Shown here: positions 19,977 to 29,830 of the stretch, piece by piece
How the letters are laid out: every line of letters starts with the position of its first letter
Position numbering within the stretch: the first letter of the stretch is position 1
DNA from: Arthrobacter sp. E3
GTDB taxonomy: Bacteria; Actinomycetota; Actinomycetes; Actinomycetales; Micrococcaceae
Reading direction: 5' to 3'
Length of the DNA stretch: 64,000 nt
Assembly: GCF_017353415.1 (NCBI RefSeq)
Contig: NZ_JAFMPX010000005.1
Span: 79,777-143,776, forward strand
Notes under the pieces: generated by a model
Told to the model about the DNA's origin: nothing
What the model saw: only the letters and a program-made list of their open reading frames with translations
Databases searched by the model: none
Position numbers and translations under genes: made by a program

Positions 19977-21497
19977 ATGTCTCAATATGTAATCGCCATT
20001 GACCAGGGCACCACCAGTAGTCGTGCCATTGTGTTTGACCATGATGGAAACATCGTCTCCACCGGCCAGCTGGAGCATGAGCAAATTTTTCCCAAGGCAG
20101 GCTGGGTGGAACACAACGCTGCCGAAATTTGGAACAATACCCGTGAGGTGATTGGCACCGCCTTGGCGCAAGCCAACCTGACCCGCCACGACATTGTGGG
20201 CGTGGGCATCACCAACCAGCGCGAAACCGCCGTCGTCTGGGACAAAAATACCGGTGTCCCCGTGTACAACGCCATCGTCTGGCAGGACACCCGCACCCAG
20301 TCCATCGTTGATGAACTGGCCGCTGATGGCGGCGTCGAACGTTTCAAGGCCAAGGTGGGCCTGCCGCTGGCCACGTACTTCTCCGGCACGAAGATCAAGT
20401 GGATCCTGGACAACGTCGAAGGCGCCCGCGCCAAGGCCGAGGCCGAGGCCGGAGATCTGCTGTTCGGCAACACTGACAGCTGGGTTACCTGGAACCTGAC
20501 CGGCGGCACTGACGGCGGCGTGCACATCACCGACGTCACCAACGCCTCCCGCACCATGTTCATGGACTTGGAAACCCTGCAGTGGGATGACGACATCCTG
20601 GCCGTCTTCGGGGTTCCGAAGTCCATGATGCCGGCCATCAAGTCCTCCTCCGAGGTTTACGGGCACGTGCACGGCAGCCAGCTGCTGCGCGAAGTTCCGG
20701 TGGCGGGCATTCTGGGTGACCAGCAGGCGGCAACGTTCGGCCAGGCCGCATTCCAAACGGGTGAAGCCAAGAACACCTACGGCACCGGCTGCTTCCTGAT
20801 CTTCAACACGGGCGAGGAAATTGTCCACTCGAAGAACGGCCTGTTGACCACCCTCGGCTACAAGCTGGGCGACGCAGCACCGCACTATGCCCTTGAAGGT
20901 TCCATCGCCGTCACTGGTTCACTCATCCAGTGGCTGCGGGACAACATTGGCATGATCAAGTCGGCGCCGGAAGTTGAGGAGCTCGCAGCCTCGGTGGAAG
21001 ATAACGGCGGCGTGTACATTGTGCCCGCCTTCTCCGGCTTGTTCGCCCCGTACTGGCGTCCCGACGCCCGCGGTGCCATCGTGGGACTGACCCGCTTTGT
21101 GAACAAGAGCCACATTGCCCGTGCAGCCCTTGAGGCGACGGCATTCCAGACCCGCGAGGTGCTGGACGCCGTCAACGCAGACTCCGGTGTTGACTTGACT
21201 GAATTGAAGGTCGACGGCGGCATGGTCGCCAACGATGCCCTCATGCAGTTCCAAGCTGACATCCTGGGCGTGCCGGTCATCCGGCCCAAGGTCACCGAAA
21301 CCACTGCACTGGGGGCCGCTTACGCAGCTGGGCTGGCCGTGGGCTTCTGGAAGGACTTGGGCGAGCTGTCCGCGAACTGGTCCGAAGACAAGCGCTGGGA
21401 GCCCAACATGGACCCGGCCGAGCGTGACCGCCAAATGCGTCTGTGGAAGAAGGCCGTCACCAAGTCCATGGACTGGGTTGACGACGACGTGAAGTAA
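19977..21497 (+). CDS. glpK: Glycerol kinase
   Basis: It phosphorylates glycerol to glycerol 3-phosphate with ATP, trapping it in the cell. This FGGY-family protein is about 506 residues. The N-terminal ATPase motif is [18 protein letters not shown]; the glycerol-contact residues lie in [13 protein letters not shown] and the ATP site in [13 protein letters not shown]. The C-terminal FGGY signature region includes [20 protein letters not shown]. The ATG at 19977 is favoured because AAAGGA lies seven bases away; ATG 19974 is directly before it. It lies 67 bases after the broken glpF and appears intact. Confidence 0.97.
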   Translation: MSQYVIAIDQGTTSSRAIVFDHDGNIVSTGQLEHEQIFPKAGWVEHNAAEIWNNTREVIGTALAQANLTRHDIVGVGITNQRETAVVWDKNTGVPVYNAIVWQDTRTQSIVDELAADGGVERFKAKVGLPLATYFSGTKIKWILDNVEGARAKAEAEAGDLLFGNTDSWVTWNLTGGTDGGVHITDVTNASRTMFMDLETLQWDDDILAVFGVPKSMMPAIKSSSEVYGHVHGSQLLREVPVAGILGDQQAATFGQAAFQTGEAKNTYGTGCFLIFNTGEEIVHSKNGLLTTLGYKLGDAAPHYALEGSIAVTGSLIQWLRDNIGMIKSAPEVEELAASVEDNGGVYIVPAFSGLFAPYWRPDARGAIVGLTRFVNKSHIARAALEATAFQTREVLDAVNADSGVDLTELKVDGGMVANDALMQFQADILGVPVIRPKVTETTALGAAYAAGLAVGFWKDLGELSANWSEDKRWEPNMDPAERDRQMRLWKKAVTKSMDWVDDDVK

Positions 21498-21503
21498 CAC
21501 CCA

Positions 21504-21524
21504 CTGCGGCGGTATCCGCCGCAG
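21504..21524 (+). terminator. Short hairpin after glpK
   Basis: A perfect 9-bp stem (CTGCGGCGG and its complement) with a TAT loop stands seven bases after the glpK stop. It has no T run. Confidence 0.55.
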
Positions 21525-21527
21525 CCT

Positions 21528-21593
21528 ACGTCGAGAAGGGGCCCCGCCCGCTGCGCGGACGCCCCAAGCCGCACCTGGGCCCCTTCTCGACGT
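21528..21593 (+). terminator. Long hairpin between glpK and leuS
   Basis: Perfectly complementary 17-base arms (21528-21544 and 21577-21593, starting ACGTCGAGAAGGGGCCC) enclose a 32-base GC-rich loop. It directly follows the previous hairpin. Together they probably terminate the glp transcripts. A REP-like repeat is another possibility, testable by looking for copies elsewhere in the genome. Confidence 0.5.
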
Positions 21594-21624
21594 CGGCTGC
21601 GCCACGGCTCCATTCCCAGTGCGC

Positions 21625-21766
21625 TAAAGTGGAGGGATGCACAACTTTCTTCCCCTTAGCTAACCGCAATCATGATTGCGGTGCGCCCCTTGCCTGGTCG
21701 AGGGGCTTTTGTGTGTAACGGGCCAGAAGGTGCAAGAAGCCATTGATGAACGAAAAGGCAGGGTAC
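21625..21766 (+). promoter_or_regulatory. Putative leuS leader: leaderless mini-ORF plus terminator-like hairpin
   Basis: TAAAGT (21625-21630) lies six bases before ATG 21637, which opens an 8-codon ORF (MHNFLPLS, stop 21661) with two CTT Leu codons. It is followed by a perfect 18-base palindrome (21664-21681, CCGCAATCA and complement), then a hairpin GCCCCT/AGGGGC (21685-21706) ending in TTTT. The CCCCTT in the ORF repeats the CCCCTT of the terminator arm, so the two could compete for the same 3' arm. This suggests attenuation of leuS; the mechanism is inference. Confidence 0.45.
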
Positions 21767-24271
21767 GTGAGCGTGCAGTCCCAGACTGAAGAGAACAGTG
21801 AAGAAGTCGTCTACAGTTTCGCCCAGATGGAAGCCAAATGGCCTGCCGTCTGGGATGAGCTGAACGTTTTCGCCCCACTTGACGACGGGTCCAAGGAACG
21901 CCGCTACGTCCTTGACATGTTCCCGTACCCCTCCGGCGACCTGCACATGGGCCACGCGGAAGCGTTTGCCATGGGAGACGTCGTCTCACGCTATTGGCGC
22001 CAGCTTGGCTTCGATGTGCTGCACCCGATCGGCTGGGACTCCTTCGGCCTGCCGGCTGAGAACGCGGCCATCAAGCGCAACGCCCACCCCAGCGAGTGGA
22101 CGTATGCCAACATTGACACGCAGGCGGAGTCGTTCAAACGCTACGCCGTCTCCGTGGACTGGTCCCGCCGCCTGCAGACCTCCGACCCTGAGTACTACCA
22201 GTGGACGCAGTGGCTGTTCAAGCGCTTCTATGAGCGCGGGCTTGCCTACCGCAAGAATTCTCCGGTCAACTGGTGCCCCAAGGATCAGACCGTGCTGGCC
22301 AACGAACAAGTGGTCAATGGTGCCTGTGAGCGCTGTGGCACCATCGTCACGAAGAAGTCCTTGAACCAGTGGTATTTCAAGATCACCGACTATGCAGACC
22401 GTCTCCTGGATGACATGGAAGCACTGAAGGGCCACTGGCCTGACCGCGTGCTGGCCATGCAGAAGAACTGGATCGGCCGTTCTGAAGGTGCCCACGTCAC
22501 GTTCGTGATCGAGGCTGCCGGTGCGCAAAAGCCGGAGCAGGAACTGACCGTCTTCACCACCCGCCCCGACACGCTCTACGGTGCAACGTTCTTCGTGGTG
22601 GCTGCCGACGCCCCACTGGCGCTTGACCTGGTCACGGCCGAGAACGCAGAGGCCCTGAGCGAGTACCGCGAGCAGGTCAAGGCTCTCAGCGACATTGAGC
22701 GCCAGTCCACCGAACGCCCCAAGTCCGGCGTGTTTACGGGCCGCTACGCCATCAACCCGCTGACGGGGGAGAAGCTGCCCGTCTGGGCCGCCGACTATGT
22801 CCTGGCCGACTATGGCACGGGTGCCATCATGGCCGTGCCCGCCCACGACCAGCGCGACCTTGACTTCGCCAGGGCCTTCAACCTGCCGGTTCGCGCCGTT
22901 CTGGACACCGGCATGGAGGACCCTGCCGACAGCGGTGTCGCCAGCACCGGTGAAGGCACTTTGATGAACTCCGGTGAGTTGGACGGGCTTTCCAAGTCCG
23001 AGGGTATCCCCGCCGCCATTGAGATCCTGGAAAAGCTGGGTACCGGCGAGAAGTTCGTGAACTTCCGTCTGCGTGACTGGCTGCTGTCCCGCCAGCGTTT
23101 CTGGGGCACCCCGATCCCCATCATCCACTGCTCCGACTGCGGCGAAGTTCCCGTTCCGGACGAGCAACTGCCCGTCCGCCTGCCGGAGAACCTGCGCGGA
23201 GAGGACCTCTCACCCAAGGGCACCTCCCCGCTGGCTGCGGTTGAAGAATGGGTCAACGTTCCCTGCCCGAAGTGCGGCGGTGCTGCCAAGCGCGACACCG
23301 ACACCATGGACACGTTCGTGGACTCGTCCTGGTACTTCCTGCGCTTCGTCTCCCCACAGTTCACCGAGGGGCCCTTTGACCCGGCCAAGGTCAACGACTG
23401 GATGCCGGTGGGCCAGTACGTGGGCGGTGTGGAGCACGCCATCTTGCACCTGCTGTACGCCCGCTTCTTCACCAAGGTCATCCACGACATGGGCATGCTT
23501 GATGCCACGGAGCCGTTCAGCGCACTGCTGAACCAGGGCCAGGTGCTCAACGGCGGCAAGGCCATGAGCAAGTCCTTGGGCAACGGCGTCGATCTTGGCG
23601 AGCAGTTGGACAAGTACGGGGTGGACGCCATCAGACTCACCATGGTCTTCGCCGGTCCTCCCGAGGACGACGTCGACTGGGCGGATGTTTCGCCGTCGGG
23701 CTCGGCCAAGTTCCTCGCCCGCGCATGGCGTCTGGGCAACGACGTGGACAGTGCGCCCGGCACCGACACGGCAGGTGGCGATGCAGCCTTGCGCTCACTG
23801 ACTCACCGCACCGTCCACGAGGTGAAGGCGCTGCTGGAAGGCCACAAGTTCAACGTGGTCGTCGCGAAGCTCATGGAACTCGTCAACGCCACACGCAAGG
23901 TGATCGACTCCGGTGCCGGCGCGCAGGATCCGGCCGTGCGTGAAGCGGCCGAAGCCGTGGCAGTCGTGTTGAGTCTGTTTGCCCCCTACACGGCCGAGGA
24001 CATGTGGAACGCCCTTGGCCACCCGGCATCTGTGGCAAACGCAGGCTTCCCCGCCGTCGACGAGGCCCTGCTCGTGCAGCAGAGCGTCACCGCGATTGTG
24101 CAGATCAAGGGCAAGCTCAAGGACCGGCTGGAAGTGTCCCCGGACATCACCGAGGACGAATTGCGTGATTTGGCGCTGGCCTCCGACGTGGTCCAAAAGG
24201 CGCTCGACGGCCGTGGCATCCGCACCGTGATCGTCCGTGCGCCTAAGCTGGTCAATATCGTTCCTGCCTAG
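21767..24271 (+). CDS. leuS: Leucyl-tRNA synthetase
   Basis: It charges tRNA-Leu. At about 834 residues it is full length for the bacterial class Ia enzyme. The HIGH-type motif is in [18 protein letters not shown] and the KMSKS loop is [13 protein letters not shown]. The CP1 editing domain (about residues 230-420) includes [19 protein letters not shown]. The GTG at 21767 ([13 protein letters not shown]) is chosen because GCAGGG precedes it and close homologues begin MSVQSQTEE as I recall them. TTG 21743 and ATG 21746 are in-frame alternatives. A possible attenuator lies directly upstream. Confidence 0.97.
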   Translation: MSVQSQTEENSEEVVYSFAQMEAKWPAVWDELNVFAPLDDGSKERRYVLDMFPYPSGDLHMGHAEAFAMGDVVSRYWRQLGFDVLHPIGWDSFGLPAENAAIKRNAHPSEWTYANIDTQAESFKRYAVSVDWSRRLQTSDPEYYQWTQWLFKRFYERGLAYRKNSPVNWCPKDQTVLANEQVVNGACERCGTIVTKKSLNQWYFKITDYADRLLDDMEALKGHWPDRVLAMQKNWIGRSEGAHVTFVIEAAGAQKPEQELTVFTTRPDTLYGATFFVVAADAPLALDLVTAENAEALSEYREQVKALSDIERQSTERPKSGVFTGRYAINPLTGEKLPVWAADYVLADYGTGAIMAVPAHDQRDLDFARAFNLPVRAVLDTGMEDPADSGVASTGEGTLMNSGELDGLSKSEGIPAAIEILEKLGTGEKFVNFRLRDWLLSRQRFWGTPIPIIHCSDCGEVPVPDEQLPVRLPENLRGEDLSPKGTSPLAAVEEWVNVPCPKCGGAAKRDTDTMDTFVDSSWYFLRFVSPQFTEGPFDPAKVNDWMPVGQYVGGVEHAILHLLYARFFTKVIHDMGMLDATEPFSALLNQGQVLNGGKAMSKSLGNGVDLGEQLDKYGVDAIRLTMVFAGPPEDDVDWADVSPSGSAKFLARAWRLGNDVDSAPGTDTAGGDAALRSLTHRTVHEVKALLEGHKFNVVVAKLMELVNATRKVIDSGAGAQDPAVREAAEAVAVVLSLFAPYTAEDMWNALGHPASVANAGFPAVDEALLVQQSVTAIVQIKGKLKDRLEVSPDITEDELRDLALASDVVQKALDGRGIRTVIVRAPKLVNIVPA

Positions 24272-24293
24272 GACGCGCAAGGTCACCGAATTC

Positions 24294-24331
24294 AAGTGCC
24301 TTCCCCGCCCCACGGCAGGGAAGGCACTTTT
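24294..24331 (+). terminator. Intrinsic terminator after leuS
   Basis: Twelve-base arms AAGTGCCTTCCC (24294-24305) and the exact complement (24318-24329) surround a 12-base loop and run into TTT. This is a classical terminator. Confidence 0.85.
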
Positions 24332-24387
24332 GGTTTGCAGGACACGTGGCAGCGGACTGGCAGGGCTGCCCTGGGAGAGGGGTAGCT

Positions 24388-25449
24388 GTGACGGATACGG
24401 CAGCATCTGCGCGGGCATGGCTGATCCAGCAGGTCCAGCGCCTGCGCCCCAAGACTGGCATGCAAATTTCCAGCGAGGAACCCCCACCGAAGCCGCGCAT
24501 CGCCATCGTCACCGATTCCGCTGCAGCGCTGCCGGCAGAGTGGGTCAGCGAGTTCACCAAGGACGGACTGCTCACAGTGGTGCCCATCCCGGTCATCATT
24601 GGCGAGAACGTCTATTCAGACGACGACGCCGAACTCGAGACCCACATTTCCCTCGCCCTGGCGTCAGGCACGTCCGTTAAAACGTCCCGGCCATCCCCGG
24701 GGCAATTCGATCGCGCTTACAAAAATGCGGCCGAGGCGGGGTTTGACGCCGTTGTCTCGCTGCATATTTCCACGAAGCTCTCAGGAACCTGCGAAGCGGC
24801 GCGGTTGTCCGCAGAACGAGCTGAGATTGCCGTGCACATCATGGATTCAGGCACAGTGGGCATGGGCCAGGGCAGGGGTGTGCAGGCTGCCATCGCCGCG
24901 TCCATGCTCGGCGGTGGCACTGCGGACGTCATGGAAGCAGCAACTACTGCTCTGGAGGCCACCGCCATCTACTTTTACGTCCCGAGCCTAGAGCAGCTGC
25001 GACGTGGCGGGCGCATCAGCCTGGCTTCCTCGTGGCTGGGCACGGTCTTGGACATCAAACCCATCCTGGGGATCAAGGACGGGGCGGTGGTTCCGCTGGA
25101 AAAGGTGCGTTCAGCGACGAAGGCCATCGCACGGCTTGAAGCCCTCGTGGCGGCTGAGATTGCAGGACGCGGAGCCAAGGACACACAAATCAGCGTCCAC
25201 CACTTCGGCAACGAGGCCCAGGCCCGCACACTCGGGGAGTCCATTACGGCGGACAGTCCGGGCCTGGCTGCCTCAACCTTGACACGGCTCCCCGCCGTCC
25301 TGGCCGCGCACGCCGGCCTGGGTGTGCTGGTGGTTGTGGTGGCGGACGTGCTGGCTCCGCAGAAGCTTGCTCAAGAGCTGGAGGTTACTGCAGAACCGGA
25401 GGCTTCGCCGCAGCCTGATATTCCTCCACAACGGGGCACACAGCACTAG
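24388..25449 (+). CDS. DegV family fatty-acid-binding protein
   Basis: This is a DegV-fold protein of about 353 residues. Such proteins bind one fatty acid and in some bacteria deliver it to fatty acid kinase (FakB role). The signature AIVTDSAAALPAEWV opens the domain at about residue 37, followed by TSRPSPGQFDRAYK (loop contacting the carboxylate) and HISTKLSGTCEAARL. The GTG at 24388 has GAGAGGGG upstream. It stands alone between leuS and comEA, a common actinobacterial placement. The N-terminal 35 residues are not conserved family sequence. Confidence 0.9.
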   Translation: MTDTAASARAWLIQQVQRLRPKTGMQISSEEPPPKPRIAIVTDSAAALPAEWVSEFTKDGLLTVVPIPVIIGENVYSDDDAELETHISLALASGTSVKTSRPSPGQFDRAYKNAAEAGFDAVVSLHISTKLSGTCEAARLSAERAEIAVHIMDSGTVGMGQGRGVQAAIAASMLGGGTADVMEAATTALEATAIYFYVPSLEQLRRGGRISLASSWLGTVLDIKPILGIKDGAVVPLEKVRSATKAIARLEALVAAEIAGRGAKDTQISVHHFGNEAQARTLGESITADSPGLAASTLTRLPAVLAAHAGLGVLVVVVADVLAPQKLAQELEVTAEPEASPQPDIPPQRGTQH

Positions 25450-25497
25450 CCGTCCACATCCCGCCCAGCAGGCATGGAGCGGTGAGTGTCGCGTGCC

Positions 25498-25503
25498 TAG
25501 CCT
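25498..25503 (+). promoter_or_regulatory. Putative -10 element for leaderless comEA mRNA
   Basis: TAGCCT is separated by six bases from the comEA ATG at 25510, with no ribosome binding site between. Confidence 0.5.
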
Positions 25504-25509
25504 TGGTTC

Positions 25510-26409
25510 ATGGACGATGCAGGCGAGAATGTTGAGTGGACGCCTCAGCGGTCCACGCTCTCGGCCCGGGGCCATGCGGAAGGGAGGGCGCGAGGACCTC
25601 GGTGGCTTGTCTCCATGCGGGCGCTCGTAGTGGTCCTGGCCATGATGGCCGCCGCTCTGGGCGTTCTGTGGTTGGAGTCCGCCGGTATCCAGGACGCCTC
25701 CGCGCAGTTGGTTGCGGACGACGCCGGTAAAGTGGTCGTCCCGCCGTTGGATGGCACAGGAGCGCTGAAACCCGGAGGCGCGGCCGGTGGCGCGGAGGGT
25801 GGCTCGGAGGGCACGGCTAAGGCGAGAGCCGAGTCTCCATCGCCTTCCACGGGGCCGCCGCCATCCGCCACGGTCTTGCCAGCTGCAGGTGTGTCTTCTC
25901 GTGCGGGGGCACTCCCCGAGGGAGGTCTGGTGGTTCATGTTGCCGGGGCGGTAAAAACCCCAGGTGTGTTCATCCTGAACCCTGACAGCAGGGTGTTTCA
26001 GGCGATCGAGGCAGCCGGCGGGGCCTTGCACACGGCGGAGTTGGCGGCTCTGAATCTGGCCGCACCACTGAGTGACGGGCTGCAGATCCTGGTGCCAACC
26101 GTGGAACAGGCTGCGGCCATGAACATGTATCCGGGCAACGCCTTGCCGGGGTCGGGGGCCGCAGCAAAAGCAGCCACGGACGGTGGGCAGGGGAGTGGAA
26201 AGGCAGGCTCGGTGGGCCCGCTCAACGTGAATACGGCTTCCCAGACCGAACTGGAAACTCTTCCCGGAGTTGGCCCTGTTCTGGCGGAACGGATTGTGGC
26301 GTGGCGTCTTGAGCACGGCCCCTACCCTTCTGTAGACGCTTTGGATGCTGTAAACGGCATTGGTACGAAGCTGCTCGCGGGTCTACGGGATCTTGTGGTG
26401 GCGGGGTGA
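25510..26409 (+). CDS. comEA: ComEA-like DNA-binding competence protein
   Basis: This 299-residue protein has a single N-terminal membrane anchor (residues 33-58, WLVSMRALVVVLAMMAAALG). A low-complexity Gly/Ala/Ser/Pro linker (about 75-125) precedes a SLBB domain (VVHVAGAVKTPGVFIL). The C-terminal tandem helix-hairpin-helix reads PLNVNTASQTELETLPGVGP and VNGIGTKLLAGLRDL. ComEA binds incoming double-stranded DNA at the cell surface in transformable bacteria. It overlaps comEC by four bases. Whether this organism is competent cannot be judged from this window. Confidence 0.92.
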   Translation: MDDAGENVEWTPQRSTLSARGHAEGRARGPRWLVSMRALVVVLAMMAAALGVLWLESAGIQDASAQLVADDAGKVVVPPLDGTGALKPGGAAGGAEGGSEGTAKARAESPSPSTGPPPSATVLPAAGVSSRAGALPEGGLVVHVAGAVKTPGVFILNPDSRVFQAIEAAGGALHTAELAALNLAAPLSDGLQILVPTVEQAAAMNMYPGNALPGSGAAAKAATDGGQGSGKAGSVGPLNVNTASQTELETLPGVGPVLAERIVAWRLEHGPYPSVDALDAVNGIGTKLLAGLRDLVVAG

Positions 26410-28400
26410 GGATTCGTGAACCACGGTGGTCGCGTTTTACCCGCGCGGCTGTTAGTGGGGCTGATTTTCATGAAGAGTCTCCCACGGGGGTGGATCCAGT
26501 GGGCAACGCTGGCAGTGGCGCAGCCGAAGCCCCCGTTCCGAAAAGTATGGGACGGCTGCGCCAACAGGTGGGAGTTTTTCGTCGTCACCTTGCCGCCACT
26601 TCGCAAGGACGGCCGGAACGTGCAGAGCAGCAGCGGCCTGACGTCAGGCTGCTGCCATCGGTTGTTGCCGTATGGGCCATGGCCGCTGCCGCCATAGCCT
26701 GGCCTGTATCCACGGTCCAAACCGTATCGATGGTCCTGGGGGCAACACTGCTGGGCGCAACCGGCACCGCCTTTACGTGGCTGCGTTCACGACGATATTT
26801 GCGGCGACACTCACAACGGCGTCAAGAACAGGGGTATCTACTACAGGGGCGTCGAGTTCAGGGGAGTCGACGACAGCTGCCAGCCGGCGCGGGTGCCACG
26901 GCGCTGCTGGCCTGCATTAGTTTGCTGGGCGTGTTGTTGGCTGTCGGCTTGCACAATGCCAGCATGGGGTCGTCACAGTTGGAACTGGCCGTGACCCAAG
27001 GGGAGGAAATGGCCCTGACTCTGGAGGTGGCAACACCACCCCGGCAGCTGGAGGGAGGAAACGGTCCGCCGCGGGTACTGTTCGACGCGTTCGTCGTTCA
27101 TGCCACAGTCCGGGGCCGGATGCTGAGTGGGCGGCTGCCAATCAGGGTGATGGCAGGCGCGGCGTGGGCAGGGCTGCAACCAGGGGAAAAGGCATGGACA
27201 GCTGGAAAGATCACCGTGGCTGAGGCCAGTGACAGGGTAGTGGGCATTCTCCACCCGGGCACAGACCCGGTAGCGGGCTCGGCTTTACACTACAACGCAG
27301 AGACATCCAACGCAGAGCCATCCAGAGTGGGAACAGACAAGGGAGGGGAAAATGGCACACAAGCCGTGGTGAGGTCCATGCGTAAGGCGTGGCAGGGCAG
27401 CGTCGAGGCTGTCTGGGCCAGCAGCTCCCCGGACACGGCAGGCCTGCTCCCCGGAATGGTCATGGGAGAACGAAGTGGCATGGGCAGCGGGCTCAACGAC
27501 GCCATGAAAACAGTGGGTTTGACGCACCTGACAGCAGTGTCCGGAGCAAACTGCACACTCGTTCTGGCCTCTTTGATGCTGGTGCTGCGTTCACTGCATG
27601 CTCCACGGATGGTGGCATTTGCTGTTTCAGGATCCGGACTGGTGGGTTTCGTGGTGCTGGTGGGGCCAGACCCCAGCGTGCTGCGGGCCGCGGTCATGGG
27701 GGCTATCGGCGCCATGGCGATGTTGGGTGGCCGGCCCAAACGCACTGGAGCGCTTTTGTCAGTGTCCGTCATTGTGCTGCTGGTCGCCGATCCATGGCTT
27801 TCCGTGGACTACGCGTTCATTCTTTCAGTTTTGGCCACAGTGGGCCTGCACCTGGTGGGCCGGCGCTGCGCGCAGTGGTTGTCCGTGCTGCTACCGCTGT
27901 GGCTGGCCCAAGCGGTGGCCATTCCGTTGGCCGCCCAATTATTTTGCGCACCCGTGATTGTGCTGCTGCAGGCAAGGCTCACTCCGTATGCCGTTGCGGC
28001 CAATATGGCGGCCGCCCCTGTAGTGGCTCTCGTGACGACTGTTGGCACGTTGGGTTTGGTGGCAGCTTCCGTGTTGCCACCGCTGGCTGCATTGTGCGCA
28101 GCCGTCAGCGGGGCTGGGGCGTGGTGGGTGGCCGTGGTGGCGCGGTGGATGTCTGCCCTGCCGGCCGCAAGCCTGCCGTGGCCCGGCGGCGTCCAGAGTG
28201 TGGTGCTCATGGCGTGCCTGAACGTGGCGTTGCTGGGCGGCCTCTACGCCGTCGTCGAGCGGGATCGGACGGCCAAGGCGGCAGCAGCCGTGCTGGAGCG
28301 GATCCCGGCGTGGTGGCGTGTCAGGTTCGGGTTTGCTGCGGTGGCAGTTCTTGGGGCCGCTGTTGCCGGGTGGTGGACCACGGCATTCCTGAGCGGGTGA
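26406..28400 (+). CDS. comEC: ComEC/Rec2 family DNA transport channel, no metallo-beta-lactamase domain
   Basis: This is a polytopic membrane protein for passage of single-stranded DNA into the cytoplasm. The competence domain covers about residues 345-600, with LLPGMVMGERSGMGSGLNDA, VGLTHLTAVSGANCTLVLAS and many hydrophobic helices. At 664 residues the protein ends right after the last membrane segment (FAAVAVLGAAVAGWWTTAFL) and lacks the C-terminal metallo-beta-lactamase-like domain of full ComEC. The N-terminal 90 residues before the first helix are hydrophilic and unconserved, so the true start may lie further in. It is translationally coupled to comEA. Confidence 0.88.
   Translation: MRIREPRWSRFTRAAVSGADFHEESPTGVDPVGNAGSGAAEAPVPKSMGRLRQQVGVFRRHLAATSQGRPERAEQQRPDVRLLPSVVAVWAMAAAAIAWPVSTVQTVSMVLGATLLGATGTAFTWLRSRRYLRRHSQRRQEQGYLLQGRRVQGSRRQLPAGAGATALLACISLLGVLLAVGLHNASMGSSQLELAVTQGEEMALTLEVATPPRQLEGGNGPPRVLFDAFVVHATVRGRMLSGRLPIRVMAGAAWAGLQPGEKAWTAGKITVAEASDRVVGILHPGTDPVAGSALHYNAETSNAEPSRVGTDKGGENGTQAVVRSMRKAWQGSVEAVWASSSPDTAGLLPGMVMGERSGMGSGLNDAMKTVGLTHLTAVSGANCTLVLASLMLVLRSLHAPRMVAFAVSGSGLVGFVVLVGPDPSVLRAAVMGAIGAMAMLGGRPKRTGALLSVSVIVLLVADPWLSVDYAFILSVLATVGLHLVGRRCAQWLSVLLPLWLAQAVAIPLAAQLFCAPVIVLLQARLTPYAVAANMAAAPVVALVTTVGTLGLVAASVLPPLAALCAAVSGAGAWWVAVVARWMSALPAASLPWPGGVQSVVLMACLNVALLGGLYAVVERDRTAKAAAAVLERIPAWWRVRFGFAAVAVLGAAVAGWWTTAFLSG
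26829..26873 (+). repeat. Three 15-bp repeats in comEC
   Basis: CAGGGG recurs at 26829, 26844 and 26859, codon-aligned, encoding three QGxxx pentapeptides (QGYLL, QGRRV, QGSRR) in a basic cytoplasmic loop after the first membrane helices. Only the first two codons of each unit are constant. Confidence 0.6.
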
Positions 28401-28479
28401 CAGGAACACGGTTTGTGGTAAAGGGTGGTGGGGGTGGCAAAGTAGAGGCTGTGAACAATGAGTGGACAGGAATGGTGAA

Positions 28480-29487
28480 GTGACACCGGCAGCCAGAACC
28501 GCCCCACGGGGCCCGGGAGGTGCTGATTGGCGCGATGTGCCGTTGGCGCCCGTTGTCCTGCTCTTCGGTCCGGAGGACTTCATAGCCAGTCGTGCCACCG
28601 ATGACGTCCGCAGAAAATTGCGTGCCCACAACCCTGAGTTGGAAACGACGTCCCTCGACGCCGCCCACTACACGGCTGGCAGGCTGGGCATGGTGGCGAG
28701 TCCGTCCTTGTTCAGCGAACCGAAGTTGATAGAAGTGTCAGCTCTGGCATCCATGAGCGATGACTTCCTGCAGGATGCGCTGGCCTATATCAAAGACCCG
28801 GCCCCAGATGTCACTCTGTTGCTTGTCCATGCAGGCGGCACGCGAGGCAAGAAGCTCCTTGACGCCCTCAAGGCCCTCGGTGCTCCACGCATAGAGTGCC
28901 TGCCTTTCAAAAAAGACAACGAAAAAATGCAATTTGTCAGCACCGAATTTTCCCTGGCAAGGCGTCGGATTGATGCCGAAGCAGTGCGCGCCCTCGTGGC
29001 GGCGGTGGGGGCAAGCCTGTCGGAGCTGGCCGCCGCCTGCTCGCAGCTCATTGCGGACACCTCTGGCATGGTCAGCACCGACATGGTGGATAAATATTAT
29101 GGCGGTCGGGTGGAGGCCACAGCCTTCCGTGTGGCTGACGCCGCCCTGGCCGGCAATGCTCCCGTGGCCCTTTCCACACTCAGGCATGCGTTGGCTACGG
29201 GAGTGGATCCGGTTCCACTGGTCGGTGCGTTGGCAATGAAGGTGCGCCAGGTTGCCAAAGTTCATGGGGTGCGTGGCAGTTCAGCACAACTGGCCCGGGA
29301 CCTGGGCATGAGCCCGTGGCAGGTGGATTCAGCCAGGCGCGATGCCGCACATTGGAGCCCGCCGGGTCTTGCCACCGCCATCAAGGTCCTCGCCGAAGCG
29401 GACGCCCAGGTCAAGGGTGAAGCCAAGGACCCCGTTTATGCGGTGGAACACGCTGTCATGGTGATCGCCACTGAAGCCAGACGTTAG
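28480..29487 (+). CDS. holA: DNA polymerase III delta subunit
   Basis: Delta is the clamp-loader subunit that opens the sliding clamp. The domain begins LAPVVLLFGPEDFIASRATD. Typical features are VASPSLFSEPKLIEVSAL near residue 75 and the clamp-loader collar region (DPVPLVGALAMKVRQVAKVH) in the C-terminal third. The start is uncertain; GTG 28480 (VTPAARTAPRG) has AGGA about ten bases upstream, and GTG 28462 is in frame. It follows comEC by about 80 bases, the usual comEA-comEC-holA order. Confidence 0.93.
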   Translation: MTPAARTAPRGPGGADWRDVPLAPVVLLFGPEDFIASRATDDVRRKLRAHNPELETTSLDAAHYTAGRLGMVASPSLFSEPKLIEVSALASMSDDFLQDALAYIKDPAPDVTLLLVHAGGTRGKKLLDALKALGAPRIECLPFKKDNEKMQFVSTEFSLARRRIDAEAVRALVAAVGASLSELAAACSQLIADTSGMVSTDMVDKYYGGRVEATAFRVADAALAGNAPVALSTLRHALATGVDPVPLVGALAMKVRQVAKVHGVRGSSAQLARDLGMSPWQVDSARRDAAHWSPPGLATAIKVLAEADAQVKGEAKDPVYAVEHAVMVIATEARR

Positions 29488-29506
29488 CCACAACCCTGTG
29501 TTAAAC

Positions 29507-29542
29507 ACGTTGGACCCCCACCAAGCGGTGGAGGTCCAACGT
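29507..29542. terminator. Bidirectional terminator between holA and rpsT
   Basis: Sixteen-base arms (29507-29522 and 29527-29542, ACGTTGGACCCCCACC) pair with one mismatch around AAGC. It sits between the convergent stops of holA and rpsT and can serve both. Confidence 0.8.
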
Positions 29543-29569
29543 TGAAGTTGCGAAGCGGGTCAGCTTCCC

Positions 29570-29830
29570 TTAGAGGGCGTTAACCTTCTTGGAGATGGCG
29601 GACTTGCGGTTGGCAGCGTTGTTGGCGTGCAAAACGCCCTTGCTGACAGCCTTGTCCAGCTTGCGGCCTGCATTCACCAATGCAACCGTTGCTGCATCCT
29701 TGTCAGCCTTGGCCACTGCCGTGTTTACTGCACGGATAGCGGTCTTGACTCCCGACCGTACTGCGAGGTTGCGCTGGCGCGCCTTCTCGTTGGTCAGGAT
29801 GCGCTTCTTCTGGGACTTGATATTAGCCAC
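29570..29830 (-). CDS. rpsT: 30S ribosomal protein S20
   Basis: This primary 16S rRNA-binding protein of the small subunit has 86 residues of standard length. The basic N-terminus [20 protein letters not shown] is diagnostic, and the C-terminal helix contains [20 protein letters not shown]. It is transcribed alone on the minus strand, facing holA. AGAGAGTT just upstream of the ATG gives a ribosome binding site. Confidence 0.98.
   Translation of the reverse strand: MANIKSQKKRILTNEKARQRNLAVRSGVKTAIRAVNTAVAKADKDAATVALVNAGRKLDKAVSKGVLHANNAANRKSAISKKVNAL

Noticed and set aside
21601..21766. T-box riboswitch before leuS
   Set aside because: The conserved T-box core with GGTGG-type antiterminator sequence is not present; the short ORF plus hairpin is a better description.
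21986..23167. 393-codon minus-strand frame opposite leuS
   Set aside because: Antisense to strongly conserved synthetase sequence, with no domain resemblance and no ribosome binding site.
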